A stretch of DNA of 14,435 nucleotides from Sphingobacterium sp. UBA4616 (GCA_002386525.1 DGIS01000017.1:1-14435), one strand, 5' to 3'; positions 1 to 7,283 are shown, counted from the stretch's first letter. Program-made: numbers and translations. Notes: generated by a model from the sequence alone, not told the origin.

Positions 1-14
1 TTCTTATTTATTTC

Positions 15-303
15 ATTTTGGACATAACTGCCTGGAAAGATGGGAGATTCTTTTTCGGCAGCCCCCACCCGGAGCGGAATTGCAGGTACAGTTGGCCGGT
101 GAAAGGTTCTCCGGGCGGGGAGGCGGCCGGCCGGCAGCTGCGCTATGACGGAATGGCCAGAGAAGTCGAAGTATGTGAAAGGCACGCCGCCGGGGCTGAT
201 GACCGGTATCTTGCCCAGGTTGCATGCAGCAGGCAGCGCCGAGCTAAACGTAAACGGCCGCAAACATGATCGTATCGGGCGGCCAATGGAGGGCATTTAA
301 AGC
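15..303 (+). pseudogene. Possible decayed FecR-type anti-sigma factor C-terminus
   Basis: No intact gene is present, but pieces that read like the C-terminal domain of a FecR family anti-sigma factor appear in order in different forward frames. ITAWKDGRFFF lies at about 24-56 in frame 3 and resembles the AWKNGxFxF motif of FecR. GTPPGLMTGILPR lies at about 187-225 in frame 1 and resembles the GxxPxxxFTGxIPR segment. NVNGRK follows at about 250-267 in frame 1 and continues as MIVS in frame 2, like the family's terminal strand GRKIIV. Reading it requires at least two frameshifts, so any product would be broken. The stretch is much richer in GC (roughly 60% by eye) than the rest of the window, which suggests a foreign or unrelated origin. 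FecR is an inner-membrane regulator of an ECF sigma factor that controls TonB-dependent receptors; no such partner is visible here. This is my own motif matching; unrelated non-coding DNA remains possible. Confidence 0.38.
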
Positions 304-316
304 TACATCATATCAT

Positions 317-371
317 GGGTTAGTTTAGGGTTTAGTTAGGTTTAAGTTAGGGTTAGTTTAGGTTTAGTATA
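317..371. repeat. Five-unit 11-bp tandem repeat (telomere-like, G-run)
   Basis: Five consecutive 11-nt units lie without gaps at 317-327, 328-338, 339-349, 350-360 and 361-371. The consensus is GGGTTTAGTTA. Units 1 and 4 are identical (GGGTTAGTTTA), and the others differ at a few positions. Each unit begins with GG or GGG, so G-runs recur about every helical turn on one face of the DNA and could form a two- or three-tier G-quadruplex on the plus strand. The array lies between the GC-rich degenerate region and the end of gcdH. No function is known to me; a protein-binding array, a structured terminator or a decayed element end are all possible. Confidence 0.8.
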
Positions 372-394
372 GGTACAAGCTATACTAAACCTAA
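358..394. repeat. Inverted repeat: 15-bp perfect arms, 7-nt loop
   Basis: The arm at 358-372 (TTAGGTTTAGTATAG) is perfectly complementary to 380-394 (CTATACTAAACCTAA), with loop GTACAAG between them. The left arm is made of unit 5 of the 11-bp array plus the edge of unit 4. The right side continues the array in inverted orientation with the same 11-nt phase: 381-391 is the exact reverse complement of unit 5, and 392-402 matches the reverse complement of unit 3 at 9 of 11 positions. No U-tract follows on either strand, so a simple intrinsic terminator is not well supported, although it lies where converging transcripts would end. Confidence 0.75.
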
Positions 395-402
395 CTTAAG
401 GC

Positions 403-632
403 TAAGCTATAGGTAAACAAAAACCACACTAAGGAATAAGAAAGTAGTAAATGTGTATTTTTTAGGGATTAAGACACTGCTATAACTAAGGATAACACCC
501 AGGTCAAAGACGAGTCCAACCGCAGCACAAACCTCAGCTTATCTATGCCGAAAAATAGCTTTTAAGAAATAAATATGCGTATGTGTGCAGGATAAAGGAA
601 CACAAAGCCCTGTTGCGTAACCAAAATTTACA
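403..632. other. Intergenic stretch with no recognised feature
   Basis: This AT-rich spacer between the repeat array and the gcdH stop codon contains no open reading frame, RNA gene or clear terminator hairpin that I can support. It is the downstream region of the leftward gcdH transcript, yet no GC-rich stem followed by a T-tract is obvious on the minus strand. Confidence 0.5.
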
Positions 633-1808
633 TTATGAAAATGCGTTTAGACCCGTAATATCTTGACCTGTGATCAATAAATGAATATCATGAGTTCCCT
701 CATAGGTAATTACAGACTCCAGGTTCATCATATGCCGCATTATCGGGAAGTCACCGACAATCCCCATTCCACCAAGGATCTGTCTAGATTCTCGTGCAAT
801 CTGCAGCGCCATATTGACATTGTTCCTTTTGGCCAAGGAGATTTGCTGTGGTGTCGCGCGTCCTTCATTTTTGAGTACACCTAAACGCCACGATAACAAT
901 TGCGCCTTGGTAATTTCCGTAAGAAATTCTGCAAGTTTCTTTTGCTGCAATTGAAAACCAGCAATTGGCTTACCAAACTGATGACGCTCCTGCGCGTACT
1001 GAACCGCAGTTTCATAACAATCTATTGCTGCTCCTATAACGCCCCATGAAATCCCATAGCGGGCCGAATTCAAACAGGAAAGCGGTCCCCGCATTGAATT
1101 TACACCTGGAAGCACATTTTCTGCCGGGATAAAAACATCATGAAAAACCAGTTCACCTGTTTTGGAGGCGCGCAACGACCATTTATGTAGGGTTTCTGGC
1201 GTTTCAAAACCTGCCATTCCACGCTCAACGATCACCCCGCTGACTTTTCCGGACTCATCCCTCGCCCAAACCACAGCAATATCACATACGGGTGAATTTG
1301 TGATCCACATCTTGGCTCCATTTAATAAAAAGCCATCACCTTTGGTGGTTAATTTAGTTTCCATTCCACCGGGATCAGACCCATGATTGGGCTCAGTAAG
1401 ACCAAAAGAGCCGACCAACTCCCCCGACGCCAGCCGCGGCAAATATTTAACACGCTGTTCCTCGCTACCATAGGTGTAAATCGGAAACATCACCAATGAG
1501 GATTGCACAGAAGCCGCCGACCGAATGGCCGAGTCACCAGCTTCCAGTTCCTGCATGATTAAGCCATAAGAGATCTGATCCAAACCGGCTCCGCCATATT
1601 CAGTCGGAATATAAGGACCCAAGGCTCCAATAGCACCTAATTTAGGCATCAAACCAGCAATAGCACGATGCTCCTGTGCCGCATCCTCAATAAAAGGCTT
1701 AATCTCTGCTTTCACAAAATCGCGGACAGACTGCCGTATCAGTTTATGTTCTTCGGACAATAAATCATCCACTTGATAATAATCGGTATTGATCTGTTTA
1801 GTCATCAT
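633..1808 (-). CDS. gcdH: Glutaryl-CoA dehydrogenase
   Basis: This 391-aa acyl-CoA dehydrogenase should oxidatively decarboxylate glutaryl-CoA to crotonyl-CoA with FAD, the late step of lysine and tryptophan breakdown. The order is an N-terminal helical domain, a middle beta domain with TEPNHGSDPGGMET (138-151), and a C-terminal helical domain. The catalytic base is Glu370 in the TYEGTHDIH motif. Arg96 and Ser100 in IRSAASVQSS correspond to the Arg and Ser that bind the free carboxylate of glutaryl-CoA in characterised GCDH enzymes; this favours a true GcdH over a generic short-chain acyl-CoA dehydrogenase. Length is normal for the family. The start is one of two adjacent ATG codons (1808 or 1805), and no Shine-Dalgarno sequence is visible. 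The gene diverges from amaB-lat, whose products feed the same pathway, across 123 bp, so shared control is likely but not shown. Confidence 0.93.
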   Translation of the reverse strand: MMTKQINTDYYQVDDLLSEEHKLIRQSVRDFVKAEIKPFIEDAAQEHRAIAGLMPKLGAIGALGPYIPTEYGGAGLDQISYGLIMQELEAGDSAIRSAASVQSSLVMFPIYTYGSEEQRVKYLPRLASGELVGSFGLTEPNHGSDPGGMETKLTTKGDGFLLNGAKMWITNSPVCDIAVVWARDESGKVSGVIVERGMAGFETPETLHKWSLRASKTGELVFHDVFIPAENVLPGVNSMRGPLSCLNSARYGISWGVIGAAIDCYETAVQYAQERHQFGKPIAGFQLQQKKLAEFLTEITKAQLLSWRLGVLKNEGRATPQQISLAKRNNVNMALQIARESRQILGGMGIVGDFPIMRHMMNLESVITYEGTHDIHLLITGQDITGLNAFS

Positions 1809-1871
1809 ATAGTCTACATTTGCTTATCTAAGATAAAGAATATTTTTTCACTGAACAATATTCAACATAAA

Positions 1872-1903
1872 CTTGATAACAAAAAATTTATTTCATATAT
1901 TTA
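1872..1903 (+). promoter_or_regulatory. Possible amaB-lat promoter (Bacteroidota type)
   Basis: CTTG at 1872-1875 and TATATTTA at 1896-1903 are separated by 20 nt, resembling the Bacteroidota promoter TTTG-N19-TAnnTTTG with one mismatch in each box. Transcription would begin near 1908, leaving a leader of about 24 nt before the amaB ATG. The spacer 1809-1931 must also hold the gcdH promoter; the best minus-strand candidate I see is only a weak match. Confidence 0.33.
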
Positions 1904-1931
1904 AATCATTCGGCGAATAAAATAAACAATT

Positions 1932-3461
1932 ATGATAAAATCAGCGCTTAAAACACTTGGGATATCTTCTCAAAATTTAGGGTCATCAACTGGACAGCAA
2001 TGGTTTTCCAAAGGCAAAGAATTCGAGTCCTTTTCACCTGTCGACGGAAAACTCATCGCGAAGATAAAAGGCAGTCATAGTAAAGACTATGAAGCAGTTG
2101 TTAAGCAGGCTGCTGATGCTTTTTTACAATGGCGTCTACTGCCCGCTCCGAAAAGAGGGGACATTGTTCGCCAGTTGGGAGACAAACTTCGTGAACTGAA
2201 ACCCATCCTCGGAAAGTTAGTTTCCTATGAAATGGGTAAATCTTATCAGGAGGGTATGGGCGAAGTACAGGAAATGATAGACATCTGCGATTTCGCTTTG
2301 GGCCTATCCCGCCAATTATATGGCAACACCATTCACTCGGAACGCCCGGGGCACCGTATGTACGACCAATATCACCCCTTGGGCGTGGTGGGTGTTATTA
2401 CCGCATTCAATTTTCCAGTAGCCGTTTGGGCATGGAACACTGCGCTAGCCTTAGTCTGCGGAAATACGGTGGTGTGGAAGCCAAGCGAAAAAACGCCATT
2501 ATGTGCGCTAGCTTGCCAAAAAATACTTGCAGAAATCTTACATCACAACGGACTACCTGAAGGAATATCCAACCTTATTATAGGCGACAGGCAAGCCGGA
2601 GAGTGGCTCACCGCAGACAGTCGCATTGCTTTAATTTCTGCCACAGGCTCTACCCGTATGGGAAAAGAAGTCGCCGTTACTGTAGCGCAACGTCTTGGTA
2701 AGACTCTTTTGGAACTTGGCGGTAACAATGCAATCATCGTGACGCCCGATGCAGACTTAAAAATGACCATTATCGGCGCCGTCTTTGGAGCTGTAGGTAC
2801 AGCTGGACAACGTTGTACAAGCACACGAAGACTTATTGTCCATGAGCGCATTTATGAAGAGGTTAAAAAACAACTGACTAAAGCGTATGGTCAACTAAAA
2901 ATTGGAGACCCCTTGGATACGAAAAATCATGTAGGACCATTGATCGACAAAGACGCCGTAAAATCATACTTAAACGCACTGGAAAACATTAAAAAACAAG
3001 GAGGAGAATTGCTAATTAAGGGAAAGGTTCTTGAAGGTAAGGGATATGAAAGCGGCTGTTATGTGCAGCCAGTCATTGCAGAAGTGGAAAACCATTATGA
3101 AATCGTACAGCAAGAGACCTTTGCCCCGATTCTTTATTTGATCAAATATAAGGGCGATATCCGTGCCGCTATAGATCTTCAGAACAGTGTTGGCCAGGGG
3201 TTGTCTTCTGCGGTCATGACAAATAATCTGCAGGAAGCTGAGCTGTTTCTAAGTGCTGCCGGCTCTGATTGCGGTATTGCCAATGTCAATATCGGCACTT
3301 CAGGGGCCGAAATCGGAGGAGCATTTGGAGGCGAAAAAGAAACCGGTGGCGGTCGGGAATCTGGTTCTGATGCATGGAAAGCCTACATGCGCCGTCAGAC
3401 AAACACCATCAATTATACGACTGATCTGCCCTTGGCACAAGGGATCAAATTTGATTTATAA
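1932..3461 (+). CDS. amaB: ALDH7-type aminoadipate-semialdehyde dehydrogenase
   Basis: This 509-aa aldehyde dehydrogenase of the antiquitin/ALDH7 group is predicted to oxidise 2-aminoadipate 6-semialdehyde, in equilibrium with piperideine-6-carboxylate, to 2-aminoadipate with NAD+. Visible catalytic elements are Asn160 in TAFNFP, Lys183 in WKPSE, the GSTRMG nucleotide loop (239-244), general base Glu261 in LLELGGNN, nucleophile Cys295 in GQRCTSTRR, and Glu395 in QETFAP. The stretch around 456-483, including TSGAEIGGAFGGEK and GGGRESGSDAW, is diagnostic of ALDH7 and includes residues that recognise the amino acid end of the substrate. Full family length. It lies 19 nt ahead of the lysine 6-aminotransferase gene, and the lat-pcd pairing known from Flavobacterium lutescens supports the assignment (pcd is the alternative name). 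The ATG is preceded by AT-rich sequence without a Shine-Dalgarno match. Confidence 0.93.
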   Translation: MIKSALKTLGISSQNLGSSTGQQWFSKGKEFESFSPVDGKLIAKIKGSHSKDYEAVVKQAADAFLQWRLLPAPKRGDIVRQLGDKLRELKPILGKLVSYEMGKSYQEGMGEVQEMIDICDFALGLSRQLYGNTIHSERPGHRMYDQYHPLGVVGVITAFNFPVAVWAWNTALALVCGNTVVWKPSEKTPLCALACQKILAEILHHNGLPEGISNLIIGDRQAGEWLTADSRIALISATGSTRMGKEVAVTVAQRLGKTLLELGGNNAIIVTPDADLKMTIIGAVFGAVGTAGQRCTSTRRLIVHERIYEEVKKQLTKAYGQLKIGDPLDTKNHVGPLIDKDAVKSYLNALENIKKQGGELLIKGKVLEGKGYESGCYVQPVIAEVENHYEIVQQETFAPILYLIKYKGDIRAAIDLQNSVGQGLSSAVMTNNLQEAELFLSAAGSDCGIANVNIGTSGAEIGGAFGGEKETGGGRESGSDAWKAYMRRQTNTINYTTDLPLAQGIKFDL

Positions 3462-3480
3462 ACCATTTACACACAAAACT

Positions 3481-4770
3481 ATGAACAACGTACATGAAAG
3501 ATTAAGCAAACATATATTAGCCGATGGGTTTCCTTTGGTTATGGATATGGAAAAATCCCATGGTTCTTATGTCGTAGATGAAAATGGTGACGAATACCTT
3601 GATATGTTCAGCATGTTTGCATCGATGGCCGTGGGCTACAATCACCCCCATTTGGTCAAACAACGTGATTTTTTAGGTAAAATGGCAGTCAATAAACCTG
3701 CCATGTCGGATATCTACACGAAAGAGTTTGCTGATTTTGTTGACACATTTGATCGTGTAGCCATACCGAAAGAACTTTCCTATGCCTTTTTCATCTCGGG
3801 AGGAACTCTCGCAGTGGAAAACGCTTTAAAAGCTGCCTTCGACTGGAAAACAAGACTGAATTTTGCCCAAGGAATACAAAAAGAAGCGAGCCAGGTAATT
3901 CACTTTAGACAGGCATTTCACGGTAGATCTGGCTATACACTTTCCTTAACAAATACACAAGACCCCAGAAAATACCTCTATTTCCCCAAGTTCAACTGGC
4001 CACGCATTACCAATCCGAAGCTGAGCTACCCCTTAACAAAGGAACATATTGATCAAACCATTGCTTTGGAGAAACAAGCTGTCTACGAAATACATGAAGC
4101 CCTTGTATCGAACCCACATGATATCGCCTGCATCTTAATTGAACCGATTCAGGGTGAAGGCGGCGACAATCATTTCCGGATGGAATTTTTCTTACAACTC
4201 CGTAAAATCTGTGACGAAAATCAGATTCTATTGATCTTTGACGAAGTACAGACTGGATTGGGAATCACTGGTAAAATGTGGGCTTACCAACATTACAATG
4301 TAATTCCTGATATCATTGCTTTTGGCAAAAAAGCACAGGTATGTGGGATACTGGCCAGCAAAGAGAAATTTGATCAAGTGGAACATCATGTTTTCAAAGA
4401 ATCAAGTCGTATCAATTCCACATTCGGTGGCGATTTTATGGATATGCTTCGCTTTAAATTAATTCTTGAAGTCATAGAACAGGAAAATCTCGTTCAAAAT
4501 GCGGCCGAAAAAGGGCGTTACCTCCAAGAGGAGCTCCAGAAGTTGATCGCAAAAAAAACACAGCTGTCTAATTTAAGGGGCGAGGGACTATTTGTTGCAT
4601 TGGATTTTGCCGCTGAAAGCGGACGCAATGAATTTATCAAGAATGCCTATGCAAATAAGCTTATCATGTTAGGTTGTGGTGAGAAAAGTGTTCGCTTTAG
4701 ACCGCATCTTAATGTGAGTTATACGGATATCGACAAAACGATAACCCTTATGGAAAAAAGTATTTCCTAA
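3481..4770 (+). CDS. lat: L-lysine 6-aminotransferase (PLP class III)
   Basis: This 429-aa class III aminotransferase is predicted to move the epsilon-amino group of lysine to 2-oxoglutarate, giving aminoadipate semialdehyde and glutamate. Visible elements are FISGGTLAVENALKAA (104-119) for the PLP phosphate, EPIQGEGGDNHF (221-232), DEVQTGLG with Asp254 contacting the PLP ring nitrogen, and the Schiff-base lysine in AFGKKAQVCG (Lys283 or Lys284). The FGKKxQVCG form is characteristic of LAT rather than of ornithine or GABA aminotransferases. The frame is open back to 3253 inside amaB, but homology begins at the ATG at 3481 (MNNVHERL), just after the amaB stop, so that start was chosen. A strong terminator follows directly. 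The gene shares an operon with amaB, whose substrate it makes. Confidence 0.92.
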   Translation: MNNVHERLSKHILADGFPLVMDMEKSHGSYVVDENGDEYLDMFSMFASMAVGYNHPHLVKQRDFLGKMAVNKPAMSDIYTKEFADFVDTFDRVAIPKELSYAFFISGGTLAVENALKAAFDWKTRLNFAQGIQKEASQVIHFRQAFHGRSGYTLSLTNTQDPRKYLYFPKFNWPRITNPKLSYPLTKEHIDQTIALEKQAVYEIHEALVSNPHDIACILIEPIQGEGGDNHFRMEFFLQLRKICDENQILLIFDEVQTGLGITGKMWAYQHYNVIPDIIAFGKKAQVCGILASKEKFDQVEHHVFKESSRINSTFGGDFMDMLRFKLILEVIEQENLVQNAAEKGRYLQEELQKLIAKKTQLSNLRGEGLFVALDFAAESGRNEFIKNAYANKLIMLGCGEKSVRFRPHLNVSYTDIDKTITLMEKSIS

Positions 4771-4824
4771 AGGATATGCAATGCTATACTGTTTCGGCGC
4801 ATGTAGCATTGCATATCTTTTTTT
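4771..4824 (+). terminator. Rho-independent terminator after lat
   Basis: A perfect 14-bp stem, GATATGCAATGCTA (4773-4786) with TAGCATTGCATATC (4804-4817), extends by a G-T and an A-T pair. A 17-nt loop separates the arms, and seven T follow at 4818-4824. It begins immediately after the lat stop codon. On the opposite strand only a short T-run follows the stem, so it should act mainly on lat transcripts, though the converging SUFU gene ends 6 nt away. Confidence 0.9.
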
Positions 4825-4829
4825 AAAAC

Positions 4830-5627
4830 CTAGCTATCTTTACAGACATTAGGGCGATCAACATCAACCAGTTCCGAAATTCCGTATTCATCAAAACGAT
4901 CTAAAAGGGCATCGGTGCCCTCCTCGAGTTTATAATCCATCTCTTCCCTATATACTGGAATCATCGCATAAAAATTGATGATATTTCCATCTTTAGTTTT
5001 CAACTCCAAAAAATCTTCATCAAAACTTAGCATAGGCGGAAGCAGTAACATACAACCAAACCCAGTATTTGCGATATCTTCGGCTTCCATTCCATTGGGA
5101 ATGGTATGTCCATAACCTAACCAGGTTTTGTACTCATGTGGAAACCGCGCTAATCTTTTCAAAAAATATACTGGCCAATAATTGTTATCGTCCTGAAATT
5201 CTTCTTCCCCTATTTTCCAATCTGCAGGCAACACAACCATTAACTCAGCACGTTCATAAGTTTCCTTATTTTCCACCTCATTCGGAACCTGCATCGGTAA
5301 ATCACTCATACCTGAAGTGACCAATATATGGTATGGATAGTTTGCACTTGGTTTAATCCAATGCACATCAATATGGACTAGTTCGGAGACAATTTCATGA
5401 AACACCATATCGGGTTCGGCAATATATTTTGTCAAGTGTTCCTCTATTTCATCAAGATAGACACATTGGATCTCCGGAAATAAGTTCTTCGGATCGTTAT
5501 CCTCAGACTGATCTTCATAACGGTATACGGTAGATCCCCCCGGTGTAATTTCCGGATCCTTTTTTTCAGACGCGGATTCTTCCGCTCCACTGCTCATAAT
5601 TTTTTTGACTTTATCCCAAAATGTCAT
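4830..5627 (-). CDS. SUFU (suppressor of fused) domain protein
   Basis: This 265-aa protein has no signal peptide or membrane segment, so it is probably cytoplasmic. After a polar, charged N-terminal tail (about 1-50) comes a recognisable bacterial SUFU domain: VFHEIVSELVHIDVHW (75-90), PYHILVTSGMSDLPM (98-112), AELMVVLPADW (127-137), WPVYFLKRLARFPHEY (151-166) and GYGHTIPNG (171-179). The family is named after the eukaryotic Hedgehog regulator. In bacteria many members are proposed, from comparative genomics, to be immunity proteins of polymorphic toxin systems; biochemical roles are largely unknown. No toxin gene is visible beside it. It lies 50 nt downstream of the TonB_C-domain gene on the same strand and may be cotranscribed. 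The acidic composition is consistent with an immunity-like protein but proves nothing. Confidence 0.8.
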   Translation of the reverse strand: MTFWDKVKKIMSSGAEESASEKKDPEITPGGSTVYRYEDQSEDNDPKNLFPEIQCVYLDEIEEHLTKYIAEPDMVFHEIVSELVHIDVHWIKPSANYPYHILVTSGMSDLPMQVPNEVENKETYERAELMVVLPADWKIGEEEFQDDNNYWPVYFLKRLARFPHEYKTWLGYGHTIPNGMEAEDIANTGFGCMLLLPPMLSFDEDFLELKTKDGNIINFYAMIPVYREEMDYKLEEGTDALLDRFDEYGISELVDVDRPNVCKDS

Positions 5628-5677
5628 AGTATCTTATAAATGGTGAAAATTTAAGCGATTATTTTTCTATTCAAATT

Positions 5678-6127
5678 TTATTCAATTACAGCTACTACAG
5701 GCTGTCTAAATCTTGTTTTAACTGGTTTTCCATTAACTTGTGCTGGCATCCATTGCGGCGATTTTCGCATAACGGACAATACAGCTTTTGCAAACTCAGG
5801 GCTAACCTTTTCTGGGTTCTCGATTTCGATATTGCAGATAGACCCATCCTCACATACAATAAATTTGAGAATGGCTGTCTGTTTGGGGCCATATTTTGCA
5901 TAGGCCACACTATCCATTGTTCCAACAGTTCGTGATAAGTCTAGATTATATTGCAAAAACCTGGACCATGCCACTGCCCCGCCTTTAAAATAAGGAAAAT
6001 TATCAACGTCCTGTGCAATGCTGTCGGCCGGGATATCACGCTTAGCAATCACCTGCGCACTTGCAGAAGTACATACGAACAAGAAAAGTAGAATCGAAAA
6101 AAAAGTTTTGAAGCCTGTTAAATACAT
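5678..6127 (-). CDS. Secreted TonB C-terminal domain protein
   Basis: This 149-aa protein starts with a signal peptide: charged start, hydrophobic core FFSILLFLFVC (9-19) and probable cleavage after SASA (residue 24). The rest resembles the TonB C-terminal domain in its Bacteroidota form: FPYFKGGAVAWSRFL (44-58), AILKFIVCEDGSICNIEI (85-102), SPEFAKAVLSVMRKSPQW (109-126), and AQVNGKPVKTRFRQPV (129-144). A classical TonB has an uncleaved inner-membrane anchor and a proline-rich linker spanning the periplasm; both are missing. It is therefore probably a free periplasmic or surface protein, not a working energy transducer. Cys92 and Cys98 in the domain could form a disulfide. No promoter was identified in the 70-nt gap from the upstream gene, so it may be cotranscribed with either neighbour. 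Confidence 0.8.
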   Translation of the reverse strand: MYLTGFKTFFSILLFLFVCTSASAQVIAKRDIPADSIAQDVDNFPYFKGGAVAWSRFLQYNLDLSRTVGTMDSVAYAKYGPKQTAILKFIVCEDGSICNIEIENPEKVSPEFAKAVLSVMRKSPQWMPAQVNGKPVKTRFRQPVVAVIE

Positions 6128-6198
6128 AACCTATACTAACCATAATCGTACCATTTAACGCTTGCATACGATCATTTATTGCGTGAAGCAATACACTA

Positions 6199-7182
6199 TT
6201 AATTCAGTGGCATATCAACATGAGCAACAAAATCTCCGTTTTCGTTAACAAGAAAGCTAATGGGATGCTCCGGATTCTTAATAATCTCGAACAAAGTCAA
6301 TCCCCAGGGTTTCCAAAAATTTTCCAGCACCTGGCCATAGGTTTTATTTTGCCAAGGATCAAAAATAGGTTTCATCGACATATCAGCTAATGGCATCGGC
6401 TCTACATATACTTTCTGTGGTGTATTTAAGTAAGTATAATCTGGCAAACGATTAAATAAGTAGGCTGAATAAAAATAGCGCGCACACAATTCCTCAAATT
6501 GGATAGGGTGCAATGTTTTACCCGAAATGATTTTCAGGATATCTTCATGATAAATATTGTTTGTAGCATTATCTTGCAGACAGGCTACTAAGGCAAAGTC
6601 TTTCATACGAATAGAGAAGATCAATGTGTTGATTTCGTCCCGATACATAAATGTATCGGGCGCATTCTCCACAGGTACAACAACCAGTGAAAATGGAAAC
6701 GTGTTTTCAAACTCCATTGGTACGACCAATGATTGCAACATCGCATGCAAATTTGTAAAACGCTGTGCAAGCGCCTGTGAAAAATTCATCTCCTCTCCCG
6801 AAGCTTTTTGTTGGCGAATTCCTGCAAGAATTTCATTAAAAACTACGCCATAAATAATTTTTGTCATCCATTGAAACAACAGTAGCGGATCCAACTGCTT
6901 AACCGCCTCATACCCCTGCTCAAATGACTGCTCTACCAACCGTTCCATTTGCTCAATAGCCGCTGCCGCCGCCATGGAACAAGGTAGTTTCAACGATTTG
7001 TAAGTCACCAGATTTTCATCTAGCATTTTAAAAGGTTTATCTTCCAATTGAAAGGATTTCATCATCCACACTGGAAAGACCTGAATGGATTCTTCTTCCG
7101 ACTGAAGCTTACTTCCTGTTAAAAAACAAATATCTGAATCAAACTGAAATTGTTTGAAAGGATTATACAAAGTTGTCGCCAT
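6199..7182 (-). CDS. Uncharacterised protein, faint HNH/zinc-like N-terminus
   Basis: I do not recognise this 327-aa protein with confidence. The frame is open to an ATG at 7218, but a well-formed promoter covers 7191-7221 and the protein reads naturally from the ATG at 7182 (MATTLYNPF), so the shorter start is chosen. The N-terminus contains CFLTG (19-23), VFPVW (35-39) and LPCS (66-69), in the spacing of HNH/zinc modules of the form CxxCG, EHVFPxW, CxxC, but the second cysteine is a threonine and histidines are missing. A helical stretch (about 73-96) and WMTKIIYGVVFNEI (105-118) follow. The second half is mixed alpha/beta with PFSLVVVPVE and ends in MPLN. There is no signal peptide or membrane segment. 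It diverges from the regulator operon and could be a decayed nuclease-like protein or an unrelated cytoplasmic protein. Confidence 0.7.
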   Translation of the reverse strand: MATTLYNPFKQFQFDSDICFLTGSKLQSEEESIQVFPVWMMKSFQLEDKPFKMLDENLVTYKSLKLPCSMAAAAAIEQMERLVEQSFEQGYEAVKQLDPLLLFQWMTKIIYGVVFNEILAGIRQQKASGEEMNFSQALAQRFTNLHAMLQSLVVPMEFENTFPFSLVVVPVENAPDTFMYRDEINTLIFSIRMKDFALVACLQDNATNNIYHEDILKIISGKTLHPIQFEELCARYFYSAYLFNRLPDYTYLNTPQKVYVEPMPLADMSMKPIFDPWQNKTYGQVLENFWKPWGLTLFEIIKNPEHPISFLVNENGDFVAHVDMPLN

Positions 7183-7190
7183 AATGCGGA

Positions 7191-7221
7191 CAAAGTTAAA
7201 ACAAATCGAAAAGTCCACAAG
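7191..7221 (-). promoter_or_regulatory. Bacteroidota-type promoter for the leftward gene
   Basis: Read on the minus strand, CTTG (7221-7218), 19 nt and TAACTTTG (7198-7191) match the Bacteroidota promoter TTTG-N19-TAnnTTTG; the -7 box is a perfect match. Transcription would begin near 7187, only about 5 nt before the ATG at 7182. This excludes the upstream ATG at 7218 if the promoter is used and implies an almost leaderless mRNA. Confidence 0.6.
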
Positions 7222-7283
7222 AAAAGCAAATTCTTATTACGAAAGGGTGACTCGTAGAGTACAACTTATTTTATTTTCAGAAA

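Noticed and set aside
18..269. Open frame of 83 codons in the GC-rich left end
   Set aside because: It has no coherent family match along its length; FecR-like pieces shift among frames, and the long frame is explained by high GC.
317..402. CRISPR array or eukaryotic telomere
   Set aside because: There are no spacers between the units, the units are 11 nt and degenerate, and the array is internal to a bacterial chromosome segment with no chromosome end nearby.
3253..3480. N-terminal extension of the lysine aminotransferase frame
   Set aside because: It overlaps the conserved C-terminus of amaB in another frame, and family homology starts at the ATG at 3481.
6168..6190. Short hairpin (TATTGC/GCAATA) after the 327-aa gene as a terminator
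   Set aside because: The stem is only 6 bp, AT-rich and lacks a U-tract, so termination cannot be supported.
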